Of a stretch of DNA of 64,000 bases, positions 17,147 to 25,363 are shown piece after piece; the first letter of the stretch is position 1; every line of letters starts with the position of its first letter. Origin of the DNA: Chitinophaga eiseniae. Lineage in GTDB: Bacteria; Bacteroidota; Bacteroidia; Chitinophagales; Chitinophagaceae. The stretch spans positions 381,003 through 445,002 of the forward strand of contig NZ_FUWZ01000005.1 of NCBI RefSeq assembly GCF_900167135.1. The letters run 5' to 3'. The notes below the pieces were generated by a model. It saw nothing but the letters and a program-made list of their open reading frames with translations. It was not told where the DNA came from and did not search any database. A program made the position numbers and the translations under genes.

Positions 17147-18529
17147 ATGGCAGAATTACAGAAAAACCAGGAAGAGCTGCAGGACTTGCAAAATGCAGGG
17201 CAACAGCCTTCGGCCAAACCAGAAGTTAACCTCACCCAAAATATTGAGGATCTGACCAAATACGGCGGCTTCGACCTCATCGAAGCAGCAGTGGAAGGCG
17301 CCCAGAACCTCAACCCCGACCGTAAAGCACGTCGTAATATCTTCCTCACGGAAGCCGGTAAAAAATCGGAAAGGGATAAACTCCGCAAAACGTTGTCCCT
17401 CTGGGAGAAAGTGCTCTCCGAAGCCACAGACCTGCCCGATATGGTGGAGTTCTGTAACAACCACGCTGCCGAAGCGGAACAGGTGCTGAACAAAAACCTC
17501 GGCGAAGCGGTGGAAAGTACCCGCGAACTGGAGCAGGCTTATCGCAACGTAGCCCTGTTCTTCAAAAATACCGAGTCCGACAAGGTGAAAAACATCTCTT
17601 TCATCAACGTGGAACTCGAACAGCTGAAAGACCTCGATAACACCCGCTTTATTGATGCGATCCGCGAAGAACTGGTGGCCAATTACGACCGCCTCGATCT
17701 GCGCGATAACTACAGCCTGCTGGTCGTTCCGGGTTACCTCGGCTCTAACAAGGTGCTGGAAAAATGGGCCAAGATCGCCCATGAAAACAAAGCCATGCTG
17801 GTGACAGACTTCGCCCACCTCGACGCTCCGGACGACGTAATGGAGATGTTTGAACTGGCCAACCTCACCGGTGGCGAAATACACCGCTCCAACGTGATCA
17901 TGTCCTGCAACTGGCTTGTAGGCCGTGGTAAATTCGACGAAGTGGGAGAAGAAGATAACCTCTACGTTCCCCCTTCCGGCGCTCTGGCAGGGAAAATCTA
18001 CAAAACACTGATGTCGCAGGTGACCGCCGGTAAAAAATTCGGTGGCATGAACGAAGTGGACGGAGTACGTTTTGAACTGAAGAAAAGCGAAATCGCCAGC
18101 CTCGAAAAAATGGGCCTCGTACCCATGGTAAAGGAATACGGAAAAGTAATGGCCTTCAGCGCCAAAACCCTGTTCAATGGCGACAACCTCGGTCTGCAAA
18201 CCTACTCTGTCGTACGGGTGTTCGACTTCGTGACCAAAGTGCTGATGGACTTCCTGAACCGCCGTGCATTCGAAAATTTCAACGCCAATACCCGGAAAGA
18301 TCTCATGAAGCAGATCATCCGCTTCCTCGATAATATTACCGGCCCGGATAAACTGATCGAAGATTTTAATATTCGCCGCTTCGAACAGGACCCGGTACAG
18401 AAAGACCGTATTCACCTGGATATTCATCTGAAGCCTTATTTCCCTGCCAAGAACTTCCTGATCAAAATGGAAGGCCAGAAAGGAGATGATGCAGCTGAAT
18501 GGGATACCACCTATGAACAGGATAAATAA
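17147..18529 (+). CDS. tssC: T6SS contractile sheath large subunit TssC (VipB)
   Basis: 460 aa, usual length for TssC of T6SS-iii. An N-terminal low-complexity helical region (1-60) is followed by the conserved sheath domain: YSLLVVPGYLG, KWAKIAHENKAMLVTDFAHLD, NVIMSCNWLVGRGKF, PPSGALAGKIY and the C-terminal DIHLKPYFPAKNFLIKMEG. It polymerises with TssB around the Hcp tube and is the ClpV substrate. An antisense frame of identical length on the minus strand is a codon-bias shadow. A strong hairpin follows ~30 bases after the stop. Confidence 0.95.
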   Translation: MAELQKNQEELQDLQNAGQQPSAKPEVNLTQNIEDLTKYGGFDLIEAAVEGAQNLNPDRKARRNIFLTEAGKKSERDKLRKTLSLWEKVLSEATDLPDMVEFCNNHAAEAEQVLNKNLGEAVESTRELEQAYRNVALFFKNTESDKVKNISFINVELEQLKDLDNTRFIDAIREELVANYDRLDLRDNYSLLVVPGYLGSNKVLEKWAKIAHENKAMLVTDFAHLDAPDDVMEMFELANLTGGEIHRSNVIMSCNWLVGRGKFDEVGEEDNLYVPPSGALAGKIYKTLMSQVTAGKKFGGMNEVDGVRFELKKSEIASLEKMGLVPMVKEYGKVMAFSAKTLFNGDNLGLQTYSVVRVFDFVTKVLMDFLNRRAFENFNANTRKDLMKQIIRFLDNITGPDKLIEDFNIRRFEQDPVQKDRIHLDIHLKPYFPAKNFLIKMEGQKGDDAAEWDTTYEQDK

Positions 18530-18559
18530 ACAGGTCATCCATCTGACAGATGCTGGCAG

Positions 18560-18606
18560 TGATCATCGTTGAACAACCGGCAGCAAGCCTTGTACAACGA
18601 TGATCA
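18560..18606 (+). repeat. strong hairpin downstream of tssC
   Basis: TGATCATCGTTG (18560-18571) and its exact reverse complement (18595-18606) form a 12-bp stem; ACAA/TTGT extend it inward after one A-A mismatch, leaving a GC-rich loop. No T-run follows. It probably protects the tssBC message from 3' decay or partly terminates transcription. Confidence 0.55.
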
Positions 18607-18632
18607 TAGCGGCACGACATAAATTCTATTAC

Positions 18633-18665
18633 GGTTGTTTTTCAGGTAGACAAAACAACCTGAAA
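18633..18665 (+). promoter_or_regulatory. two mutually exclusive hairpins in the leader of the TraN-like gene
   Basis: GGTTGTTTT (18633-18641) can pair with AAAACAACC (18652-18660), or TTTCAGGT (18640-18647) can pair with ACCTGAAA (18658-18665). The arms overlap, so only one can form. Such alternatives are used in attenuators or in protein-bound leaders. It lies ~30 bases before the ATG at 18694. Confidence 0.35.
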
Positions 18666-18693
18666 GCCAACTCAACTGTTAAGTGTAAATACT

Positions 18694-19593
18694 ATGAAAT
18701 CGGTGCGCAGTATTTTATTTTGTTTGTTAATTGGAACGGCCCCCACAGTAATGGCACAGCAAGTCGGAAGAACCGATACCGTGCTGACAAAAAGAGGCGC
18801 TTCGACCCTTATCACCAGTGGGTCCGCCATCACTACGTTCCAGATCGGTGATGGAAAAAACACGGATTATGATTACCGGATCGTGGACGGCAATATGGCC
18901 GTAGTAAGACCGGTAACAGCATCTCCCAGACCTACCAACCTGATTGTCCGCGAAGGAGACAATATTCACTACATGATCCTCGCGTACCGCGAGAATGCAG
19001 ACTTGTCCAAACTGAAGTACGTGCTGTCAAAGAAACCGGCAGGCGGTAAAGAACCGGTGATGGCCGGTACACCTGAACCGCGGCACGGTGACAAAGACTC
19101 GGGCAGTAAAACGACCACTACGTTTAAACTGCCCGAAGAAGATGAAAGCGCACCACTGATCAGCGTGGATACGGTGACTGTCAGTGACCTTGCGGAAGAC
19201 TTCAAAAAGGACAGTAAAGTCAATCGCAATCATGAAGTGAAGGTGGAGGGTGTCAGCCTGGGCTACGCCAAAGCGATGACGCTCAGCTCACTGAACTATT
19301 TCTGTTTTCACATCCGCAACAAAAGCAAAGAAACTTACGAGTTTGTAAAGGCGACGCTGATACACAAAGAGAAGAAAGACACTGCGGAGCTGCATACCAT
19401 GCCGTTGTTGTACAAGAAAGGTCCTACTACCATTGAGGCCCGCAGTGAAGCGGAAGAAGTGTTTGTTGTGCCTTCCAGGACATTCAGGAAAGATGATGAG
19501 ATCATCATTGTACTGGAACCGGCGGAAAACAAGCCGCAGCTGGTATTGTATGTACCTGCCAGCACATTGCCGAAGTATATGTTGACAAAATAG
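18694..19593 (+). CDS. TraN/VirB9-like (DUF4138-type) periplasmic protein inside the T6SS locus
   Basis: 299 aa. Signal peptide MKSVRSILFCLLIGTAPTVMAQQ; no lipobox. Two beta-rich halves joined by a Pro/Gly/Ser linker (~110-145). The first half pairs extended strands (AITTFQIGDG..YRIVDGNMAVVRPV..TNLIVREGD), as in VirB9/TraN N-domains. The second half (YFCFHIRNKSKETYEFVKATL ... EEVFVVPSRTFRKDDEIIIVL) follows the C-terminal layout of Bacteroides conjugative-transposon TraN, an outer-membrane-associated T4SS part. The match is by pattern, not alignment. It lies between tssC and a lytic transglycosylase (12-base gap) and may replace envelope parts such as TssR. Confidence 0.6.
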   Translation: MKSVRSILFCLLIGTAPTVMAQQVGRTDTVLTKRGASTLITSGSAITTFQIGDGKNTDYDYRIVDGNMAVVRPVTASPRPTNLIVREGDNIHYMILAYRENADLSKLKYVLSKKPAGGKEPVMAGTPEPRHGDKDSGSKTTTTFKLPEEDESAPLISVDTVTVSDLAEDFKKDSKVNRNHEVKVEGVSLGYAKAMTLSSLNYFCFHIRNKSKETYEFVKATLIHKEKKDTAELHTMPLLYKKGPTTIEARSEAEEVFVVPSRTFRKDDEIIIVLEPAENKPQLVLYVPASTLPKYMLTK

Positions 19594-19604
19594 GGAAACG
19601 TGTC

Positions 19605-20729
19605 ATGAGACGCTGGTATCTTACAGGATTGTTTGCCTGCCTCTTTGCCTTTCCGGTAATGGCGCAGCAGGTCGACTTTTGCGGCGAGATGGTGCCGATG
19701 GAACGGGACTTTGTATCGTCCCGGCTCATGGACGTCATCAAAAGGAATCTCCGTTACCAGGGATACCTGCCGGTGCTGCGTTCCAAAGCAGAAATGTATT
19801 TCCCGGTGATAGAACCTATTCTTCAGCAATACCAGGTGCCGCTGGATTTTAAGTACCTGCCCATTGTGGAGAGCGGGCTGACCAACGCTACCTCTCCGGT
19901 GGGCGCACAGGGAGTGTGGCAGATCATGCCGGGTACCGCCGCAGAACTGGGGCTGACCGTTGCGGGTGACTACGATGAGCGTAACCACCTGATCAAGGCC
20001 ACCCATGCCGCCTGCCGGTTGATACGCATGTTGCATAGCCAGCTGCAGTCCTGGACACTGGCCGCCGCCGCCTATAACTGTGGAGCGGGCAACATCTCCA
20101 AAAACATCCGCCGGCAGGGGAGCCGTGATTATTATCAGCTGATGCTGAACAATGAAACGGCGCAGTATATCTACAAAATCATCGCTATCAAACAGCTGTT
20201 CGAAAGCCCCGAGCTATATCTTCCCGGCTTCGGGTATAATGTTTTTGCCAAAAGGGACAGCAAAGGTTCTGTATTTGCCAATCCGCAGACGCCGCCTCCG
20301 GGCAATATCCGGGACTTTAACACCATCCGTATCACCATCGGGAAGAAGGCGCTGCCGAAACAATCCAGCAGTGTATATGCCGCACGTTTGCAGATCAATG
20401 CCGCTTTTCGTGACGGAGAGCTGATCAGTATCCACATGCTGGAGAACATGCAGGCGAACGGCGTGTATGTGGGTCGTAATGCCAGTTTATCCGGCAAGGG
20501 GTGGATTATCAGCAACCGGGTGTATGTAGACCTTGGCTTTGGCAATACGGTCGTACTTTGTGCCACCGATGGCAAAAAAGGTGTGCCGCTCGATTTGCTG
20601 AAGACCGGCGGCGAAGTAAAATTGCTGAGTACCGCTTCTCACATCAGTACATCGTTGATGAATACACGAAACGGGAATGTGTTGGCCGATTTTTCTTCCA
20701 GCTGGAGCAGTAGTTCCTCTTTTAAATAG
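19605..20729 (+). CDS. exported lytic transglycosylase (SLT/MltD type) in the T6SS locus
   Basis: 374 aa. Signal peptide MRRWYLTGLFACLFAFPVMAQQ. SLT domain with catalytic Glu89 in PIVESGLTN, followed by GAQGVWQIMPGTA and AAAYNCGAGN (~150), all hallmarks of family 1 transglycosylases. The C-terminal ~150 residues are an unknown beta-rich domain ending in a Ser-rich tail (FSSSWSSSSSFK); there is no LysM. It cleaves peptidoglycan and probably opens the wall for T6SS assembly; an effector role is less likely because it is Sec-exported. Its last 91 bases overlap the 3' end of the convergent tssF. Confidence 0.9.
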   Translation: MRRWYLTGLFACLFAFPVMAQQVDFCGEMVPMERDFVSSRLMDVIKRNLRYQGYLPVLRSKAEMYFPVIEPILQQYQVPLDFKYLPIVESGLTNATSPVGAQGVWQIMPGTAAELGLTVAGDYDERNHLIKATHAACRLIRMLHSQLQSWTLAAAAYNCGAGNISKNIRRQGSRDYYQLMLNNETAQYIYKIIAIKQLFESPELYLPGFGYNVFAKRDSKGSVFANPQTPPPGNIRDFNTIRITIGKKALPKQSSSVYAARLQINAAFRDGELISIHMLENMQANGVYVGRNASLSGKGWIISNRVYVDLGFGNTVVLCATDGKKGVPLDLLKTGGEVKLLSTASHISTSLMNTRNGNVLADFSSSWSSSSSFK

Positions 20730-22492
20730 TTCAGATTGGCGGATGGATATTTTGCTATTGGCTGTACCAGTTGCAGCCGGATGTCCATTGTTCTGATATA
20801 GCCCGCGTTGCCGCCGGGTTGCAGGCTTACGCCTTTGGTAACGCCGCTTGCTTTTAACTCTTTACCGAAAATAGTACGGCATAATGCTTTGATGTCTTCC
20901 GGCGTCACGATCCTGTTGTGCGACAGCAGGTGAGAGCGGTAAAGGTTGATTTTCTCATCGATGTTCAGCCGGTCTTTGCCGCCCTGCGTATTGGTCAGCA
21001 GAGTGATGCTGCCCGGTTTGGTTTGTATGCTGCCGTATTCCAGCAGCTTGCTGCCCATACGGATATTATTGGCGGCCGTACCGTTGGTGGAGTAAAATTC
21101 AATGAAGATGTAAGCGGCATTTTCTTTTGGCTTCACCATCACATAGGGGATATTGCCTTTATTGGAGCCGGGTTGCAGCTGTTCTTCCAGGGAGGCTATC
21201 AGCTGATGCAGCTCCCGCATACGGTTGGTGACGTAGTCGTTTTTTACTTCTTCGAACAGGGAGCTTTCATCCCGTATTACTTCCATGAGATAGGCGATCA
21301 CTTCTTTGGCTTCACGGGTATCGAAGCGGCCGATGCCGCTGCTGCGTACCACCAGTTCTCCTTCCTGCATCTGGCCGGCGGTGGCGAAATTGCGGACATA
21401 GTAGTCTGTTCCCTCGAGGTCGTACACTCTTTTGATATCAAAGAAGATATCCGGTGTTTGGAGGGGGATAATATTAAGATAACGGTTCAGCTTCAGCGAC
21501 TGTTCGTTATTTTTTTTATTGATGACGGGGAAGCAGTTGATGCTGCAGTAGAGGTCTTCCAGCAAAGTGTGGTGGAGCGCTTCCGGGAATTCGATGCGGA
21601 CCCATTGCACTTCTTTTTGCAGTTTCTCCGCTTCCTGTCCGAAGAGATTTGCCAGCGCGGCGGGCAGGGAGGTATTTCCTGTTTTGTGCACGCGGTTGTC
21701 TGTGATGGTGAGGAAGTGTCTGCGGAAGCGCTGCAGCACATGCTGACTGTAGCGGGCGTTGGTATCAACGGCCACTTCCACCATGCGTTCTATTTCTTCT
21801 TCGTCTGCCGGGCGGCTGTGGTGGTAGCCGGCTTTTACGGTTACTTCAGCATCGTCGATAAAAAAGCGGGCCAGCGGGAGGTAGTGGTAAAACATTTCCT
21901 GCTGGTGGATATTGCGCAGGTCAAAGAAGAAGGACATGCCTTCATAGCTGAGGCTGGCATCTTCCATGGCCAGTCCGAGCCACAGGTGGTTGGAGGGTAC
22001 GTCCGGCAGGGCTTGTCCCTGGAGGGTTTGCTCTTTGAACCAGTTGTCCCGTGTTTCGTAGAGTTTGGCGCCGATACCGAGGTATTGCACATGGCCTTTG
22101 AAGAGGCGGTGGGTAGTTACCGGTGAGAAGAAGAGGTCCTGGCTGTTATGCCCTGCTTTGGTATGATGATAGAATTGATGATCTGCCTGGATATCGGCGC
22201 TGGTTTCGGTAGACGTGGCGTGGAGTATACCAAATGCGGGCTGGCTGCTGGTGATAGGCTCCGGCATCATGATCTGGGCCAGTCTTTCCACGAGGCGGGC
22301 GTGGGATACGTCCACTTCGCCGGATATTTTTTCCAGTTCACTGGCGCAGGCTTCCAGCAGTAATTGTACGATGGGGTCAAAAGAGGTTTCCACTTCCGCG
22401 TCGGGGTATCCCCAGAGGCGGGCAGCGGTTTTCAGCATACGGTCTTTTATCCTTTCTTTTTTTTCTTTCATGTGTCGGATGGTTTCACGCAA
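20639..22492 (-). CDS. tssF: T6SS baseplate protein TssF
   Basis: 617 aa. It has the VasA/ImpG pattern: RMLKTAARLWGYPDAEVETSFDPIVQLLLEACASELEKI at the N-terminus (wedge protein start), VSHARLVERLAQIMMPEP, IQADHQFYH, and a C-terminal phage gp6-like segment (SHNRIVTPEDIKALCRTIFG). It forms the baseplate wedge with TssG and TssE. It is the last gene of tssP-tssE-tssF (minus). Its final 91 bases are shared antisense with the transglycosylase gene, so the two transcripts overlap. The tssE-tssF gap holds a palindromic repeat. Confidence 0.9.
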   Translation of the reverse strand: MRETIRHMKEKKERIKDRMLKTAARLWGYPDAEVETSFDPIVQLLLEACASELEKISGEVDVSHARLVERLAQIMMPEPITSSQPAFGILHATSTETSADIQADHQFYHHTKAGHNSQDLFFSPVTTHRLFKGHVQYLGIGAKLYETRDNWFKEQTLQGQALPDVPSNHLWLGLAMEDASLSYEGMSFFFDLRNIHQQEMFYHYLPLARFFIDDAEVTVKAGYHHSRPADEEEIERMVEVAVDTNARYSQHVLQRFRRHFLTITDNRVHKTGNTSLPAALANLFGQEAEKLQKEVQWVRIEFPEALHHTLLEDLYCSINCFPVINKKNNEQSLKLNRYLNIIPLQTPDIFFDIKRVYDLEGTDYYVRNFATAGQMQEGELVVRSSGIGRFDTREAKEVIAYLMEVIRDESSLFEEVKNDYVTNRMRELHQLIASLEEQLQPGSNKGNIPYVMVKPKENAAYIFIEFYSTNGTAANNIRMGSKLLEYGSIQTKPGSITLLTNTQGGKDRLNIDEKINLYRSHLLSHNRIVTPEDIKALCRTIFGKELKASGVTKGVSLQPGGNAGYIRTMDIRLQLVQPIAKYPSANLNYLKEELLLQLEEKSANTFPFRVFINDVLM

Positions 22493-22510
22493 AGGCGCAG
22501 TAAATTTGAA

Positions 22511-22578
22511 AATTTGGTTATTTAGAAATCTGGTTATTTTAAAATTTCTAAATAACCAAATTTCTAAATAACCAAATT
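22511..22578. repeat. inverted/tandem 16-19 bp repeat between tssE and tssF
   Basis: AATTTGGTTATTTAGAAAT (22511-22529) is repeated in inverse at 22544-22562, and the arm TTTCTAAATAACCAAA is duplicated in tandem (22545-22560 and 22561-22576). A third, partial GGTTATTTTAAA copy lies in the loop. The tssE stop codon (22577-22579) sits at the repeat edge. It looks like a dispersed palindromic element in the intercistronic gap. Confidence 0.75.
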
Positions 22579-23008
22579 AATCGTAGGACAGCGGGCTGAT
22601 ATAGAAATAACTCGTGTATTGGAAGGGGTTGTTGTTTTTGGCCAGTGTGCCGCTAACGGTGACCCTTATCTTTTTTTTCATTTTGCGGGCCGGCGCCAGC
22701 ATCAGTTCTTCCTGATTGACGGCCGCTACCACGCGGATCTGTGCCAGTCTTTTTTCATAGCGGAATACAGCCGTTTTAACAGCGGATTCCACTTGTTCCT
22801 TTACCTCATTGTTGGACGCTTTGATATCAAAATCACTGTCCCACCACTGACAGCCATACTGGGGGTCGTCTTTATTTTCCCCCAGTACGGTAGTGATCAG
22901 CAGGTGAATATGTTGTGCCACGGATTCTTCCAGGTTGACAGCCGGTATGTCTTTCTTTTGCAGCAGCTGGGAGAAGTCCATGGGCAGCTTATAGTATTTT
23001 CCTTTCAT
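22577..23008 (-). CDS. tssE: T6SS baseplate protein TssE (gp25-like)
   Basis: 143 aa. Gp25-like fold: VNLEESVAQHIHLLITTVLGENKDDPQYGCQWWD (N-terminal helix and loop of the wedge protein), then NNEVKEQVESAVKTAVFRYEKRLAQIRV and beta strands rich in Lys. In other T6SSs TssE links the baseplate wedge to the first sheath ring. Database names mentioning lysozyme for this family are misleading; no catalytic residues are present. It lies 9 bases after tssP on the same strand. Confidence 0.85.
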   Translation of the reverse strand: MKGKYYKLPMDFSQLLQKKDIPAVNLEESVAQHIHLLITTVLGENKDDPQYGCQWWDSDFDIKASNNEVKEQVESAVKTAVFRYEKRLAQIRVVAAVNQEELMLAPARKMKKKIRVTVSGTLAKNNNPFQYTSYFYISPLSYD

Positions 23009-23017
23009 GGGAGTTGG

Positions 23018-24073
23018 TTAAAAAATACCCAATACTCTTTTCCGGTCGTATATGATCCTGATTTCCTTCACGCAGCCGTTGGCGTCTTTGATCAGGTTTA
23101 CTTTTTCTATTTTGAATTTCTTTTTGCCGTATATGCGTGAGCAGAAGTGGGCAAAGTTGTCTGTTTCCTTATCGTTGAGCAGCACGCGTGCCGACAGGTT
23201 GTCGCACAGGTACTTGGAGAAATCGGCGGCGCTTTTTTGTTTGGTGGTCACTTGCGACAGCATGAACAGGAATTCGTCATCGGCCACGGCGGGTGCGGTG
23301 GGGCCTTTGGGCTTTTCCGGTTCCGGTGTTGGCGGAGGCAGTGGCGGCGGTGCGAATCCAGGGTCTGGTGCAGGGGCTGCAGCCTGTGGCCTTGCCGGGA
23401 ATACCGTGATACGTTTCATTACCATGTGGGCCGTGTCGCCATTGACGATGAGGGACAGGGTCCTTTCGCCGGGTGAAGAGAAGGTGTAGGTAACGGCAGC
23501 GCCTGAATGCGATTCGGCGTTATCCTGCAGCAGTCGCCATGTCCAGGTATGGGCGCCGGGCGTTTTGTTGGTGAAAGTGACAGGTCTGCCGGCAAATACT
23601 TCTCCGGGGCCGTCGATGACCGGGAAGATATCCGGGCCGGCTTCGGCAGGTGCGGCGGGAGCGGCGATAACGATGATCTCTTTGTTCCACGCGCATTTGC
23701 CGGACACGAGGGTGACCATATAGCTGCCGGGTTTGTTAAAGGAGTGGTACACCTGCGTGCCGGTTTGCCGGGCAGAGGAGTCGCCGAATTCCCAGGCGTA
23801 GTCCGTCCTTTTTTTATCGCTGCTTTCAGCGTTGAAGGTGATGACCTGGCCGACCATGTAGGTCTTGCCGGAAGTATGTTGTTTGTTACTGAGAACGATG
23901 TCGGTGGTAGTGCAGTCTTCCCGTGTGTCCAGCTGGAATGCCAGCAGCACGGCGCTGATCAGGAATAGGCCAAAGAAAGTCCACAGTACCATGGGGTCAA
24001 CATGACTGGCAATTTTACCAAAGGGTCTGAACGAATTTACCTTGTGTTCATTTTCGGGTTTACGGGGGGCCAT
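23018..24073 (-). CDS. tssP: T6SS-iii envelope protein TssP with two PKD domains
   Basis: 351 aa. Cytoplasmic N-terminus (1-27), one membrane helix (WTFFGLFLISAVLLAFQL, ~31-48), then a periplasmic part. That part has two PKD-like beta domains: ~70-135 with YAWEFGDSSARQTGTQVYHSF and ~150-225 with HTWTWRLL. A Pro-rich linker (PDPGFAPPPLPPPTPEPEKP) leads to a C-terminal ~90-aa domain (EFLFMLSQVTTKQKSAADF). Single-pass topology with PKD modules fits TssP of the TssNQOP complex that replaces TssJLM in T6SS-iii. The name rests on topology and position. Confidence 0.7.
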   Translation of the reverse strand: MAPRKPENEHKVNSFRPFGKIASHVDPMVLWTFFGLFLISAVLLAFQLDTREDCTTTDIVLSNKQHTSGKTYMVGQVITFNAESSDKKRTDYAWEFGDSSARQTGTQVYHSFNKPGSYMVTLVSGKCAWNKEIIVIAAPAAPAEAGPDIFPVIDGPGEVFAGRPVTFTNKTPGAHTWTWRLLQDNAESHSGAAVTYTFSSPGERTLSLIVNGDTAHMVMKRITVFPARPQAAAPAPDPGFAPPPLPPPTPEPEKPKGPTAPAVADDEFLFMLSQVTTKQKSAADFSKYLCDNLSARVLLNDKETDNFAHFCSRIYGKKKFKIEKVNLIKDANGCVKEIRIIYDRKRVLGIF

Positions 24074-24169
24074 TGGTTTTTCAGGTTTTTACAATTTCAG
24101 ATTTTACAATTTTACTGTTTTTTTGGATAACTTGCCTATGTGTCAGGGGCGTTTTTTCTTTTTTCAGAA

Positions 24170-24204
24170 TTTGAGTCACATATAAACGCAATATATTATT
24201 TTTG
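24170..24204 (+). promoter_or_regulatory. possible promoter for the tssG-tssN-tssK-tssO unit
   Basis: TATTTTTG at 24197-24204 matches the Bacteroidota -7 box TAnnTTTG. TTTG at 24170-24173 could be the -33 box, though the 23-base spacing is a little long. It lies ~95 bases before the tssG ATG in the tssP/tssG divergent gap. Confidence 0.35.
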
Positions 24205-24297
24205 GGACAGATCGTTAGCCCGGATAACCATAGAACAGTTGAGATTAGATAGTTATGCTAACAACGGAACACCCGAAAAACCTAAAATCATCACCTC

Positions 24298-25254
24298 ATG
24301 GTAAACAATGCCCAGAAGGCTGCGGTCCTGGAAGATGTTATAACACACGTTGCGGAATTTCCTTATGATGTAAGGGCGGAAGTGGTGGTGGGCGAGTTGC
24401 TGGACAACCAGGTGCGCAGGGAAGAAGTGGTGGTGCAGTTGCAGAACGTGTTTACCCGGTCATTTAATAAAGATATTCTCCATGTAAAACTGGATGACAG
24501 TCAGCCATATCAACCTTATGTATTGTTATCACTGTCACGGGATGGCATATATGACCGGTTGCCGGAGGGGTTATTTCACGAGTTTTCAGAGCAGCGGAAA
24601 GTGCGGGGCACTGCGGATATGGTTGCCCGTTATAAGCGGCAGCAGCAGGAGGAATTGCAGGCGCGGCGTTTTTTTCAGCCATTGGAGAATGAGTTTTTTC
24701 TGCAGCGGGTTTTTTTAGAGCAGCGGGAGAAACACTTATTGTTTGATGTGTTTGGTAAAGATGCCGATCAGTTGTTCAGCCAGTTCTGGGACCTGCCGGA
24801 GGGGTTGCCGGGGGCGGCGGCCAACAGGCTGGTGAAACTGCTGCCATATATGCATCGTATTGCCGGTAATTACCGCATGGTCCGCCTTTGTCTGCAGCTG
24901 GTGCTGGAGCAGGAGGTGGAGATCGAAACAGATCATACGCCACAGGCTGTGCAAACAGAGGCCAGTGTGCCGCTGGGCGAATGGCGGCTGGGGGTGGACA
25001 GTATGGTGGGGCAGGTATTTTATACAGATATGCCCCGTGCCACGGTGACGATCGGGCCGCTGCAACGTCAGCGCATATATGACTACCTGCCATGGCAGGC
25101 TTATGGGAAGCTGCTGGAAACCTGTTACGGTTATCTTTTCCCGGCAGACATGGACATCAATACCGTACTGGTGCCTGATCCGGCCGACAAGAAGAAGACA
25201 CTGTCCGATCAGCAGGTGGAAGACGGGCTTATGGGATATAATTTTTTCCTGTAG
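24298..25254 (+). CDS. tssG: T6SS baseplate protein TssG
   Basis: 318 aa, shorter than many TssG proteins but normal for T6SS-iii. It has a helical N-terminus (AEFPYDVRAEVVVGELL), the SxxGIYDRLPEGLFHE segment typical of TssG/VasB (PxxYDLLP-like), and a LPYMHRIAGNYRMVRLCLQLVLEQEVEI stretch followed by LGEWRLGVDSMVG, the conserved gp53-like region. It forms the TssF2G wedge. It begins a new plus-strand unit, divergent from tssP. Confidence 0.85.
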   Translation: MVNNAQKAAVLEDVITHVAEFPYDVRAEVVVGELLDNQVRREEVVVQLQNVFTRSFNKDILHVKLDDSQPYQPYVLLSLSRDGIYDRLPEGLFHEFSEQRKVRGTADMVARYKRQQQEELQARRFFQPLENEFFLQRVFLEQREKHLLFDVFGKDADQLFSQFWDLPEGLPGAAANRLVKLLPYMHRIAGNYRMVRLCLQLVLEQEVEIETDHTPQAVQTEASVPLGEWRLGVDSMVGQVFYTDMPRATVTIGPLQRQRIYDYLPWQAYGKLLETCYGYLFPADMDINTVLVPDPADKKKTLSDQQVEDGLMGYNFFL

Positions 25255-25292
25255 CCACTTTTTTATGCTGATGTGGAATTATTTTTGTTAAC

Positions 25293-25311
25293 ATTGTTAA
25301 CGCGTAAAAAC
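25293..25311 (+). promoter_or_regulatory. ATTGTTAAC-N4-AAAAAC motif in front of tssN
   Basis: ATTGTTAAC (25293-25301), four bases, then AAAAAC, ending 52 bases before the tssN start. The first half is part of a larger palindrome (GTTAACATTGTTAAC, 25287-25301). Related sites precede tssD1 and tssD2. Confidence 0.4.
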
Positions 25312-25363
25312 GCTGTTATGTTAAAAACCCAAAAAAAGAAAAACCTGACATACCGGAAGAGCT

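Noticed and set aside
17156..18538. 460-aa frame antisense to tssC
   Set aside because: It mirrors tssC almost exactly and is rich in His/Phe/Val shadows; tssC is certain.
20918..22126. 402-aa frame antisense to tssF
   Set aside because: Shadow of tssF, with no signal, motif or ribosome site of its own.
22577..23008. Lysozyme activity for TssE
   Set aside because: The gp25-like family is structural; no catalytic residues of lysozymes are present.
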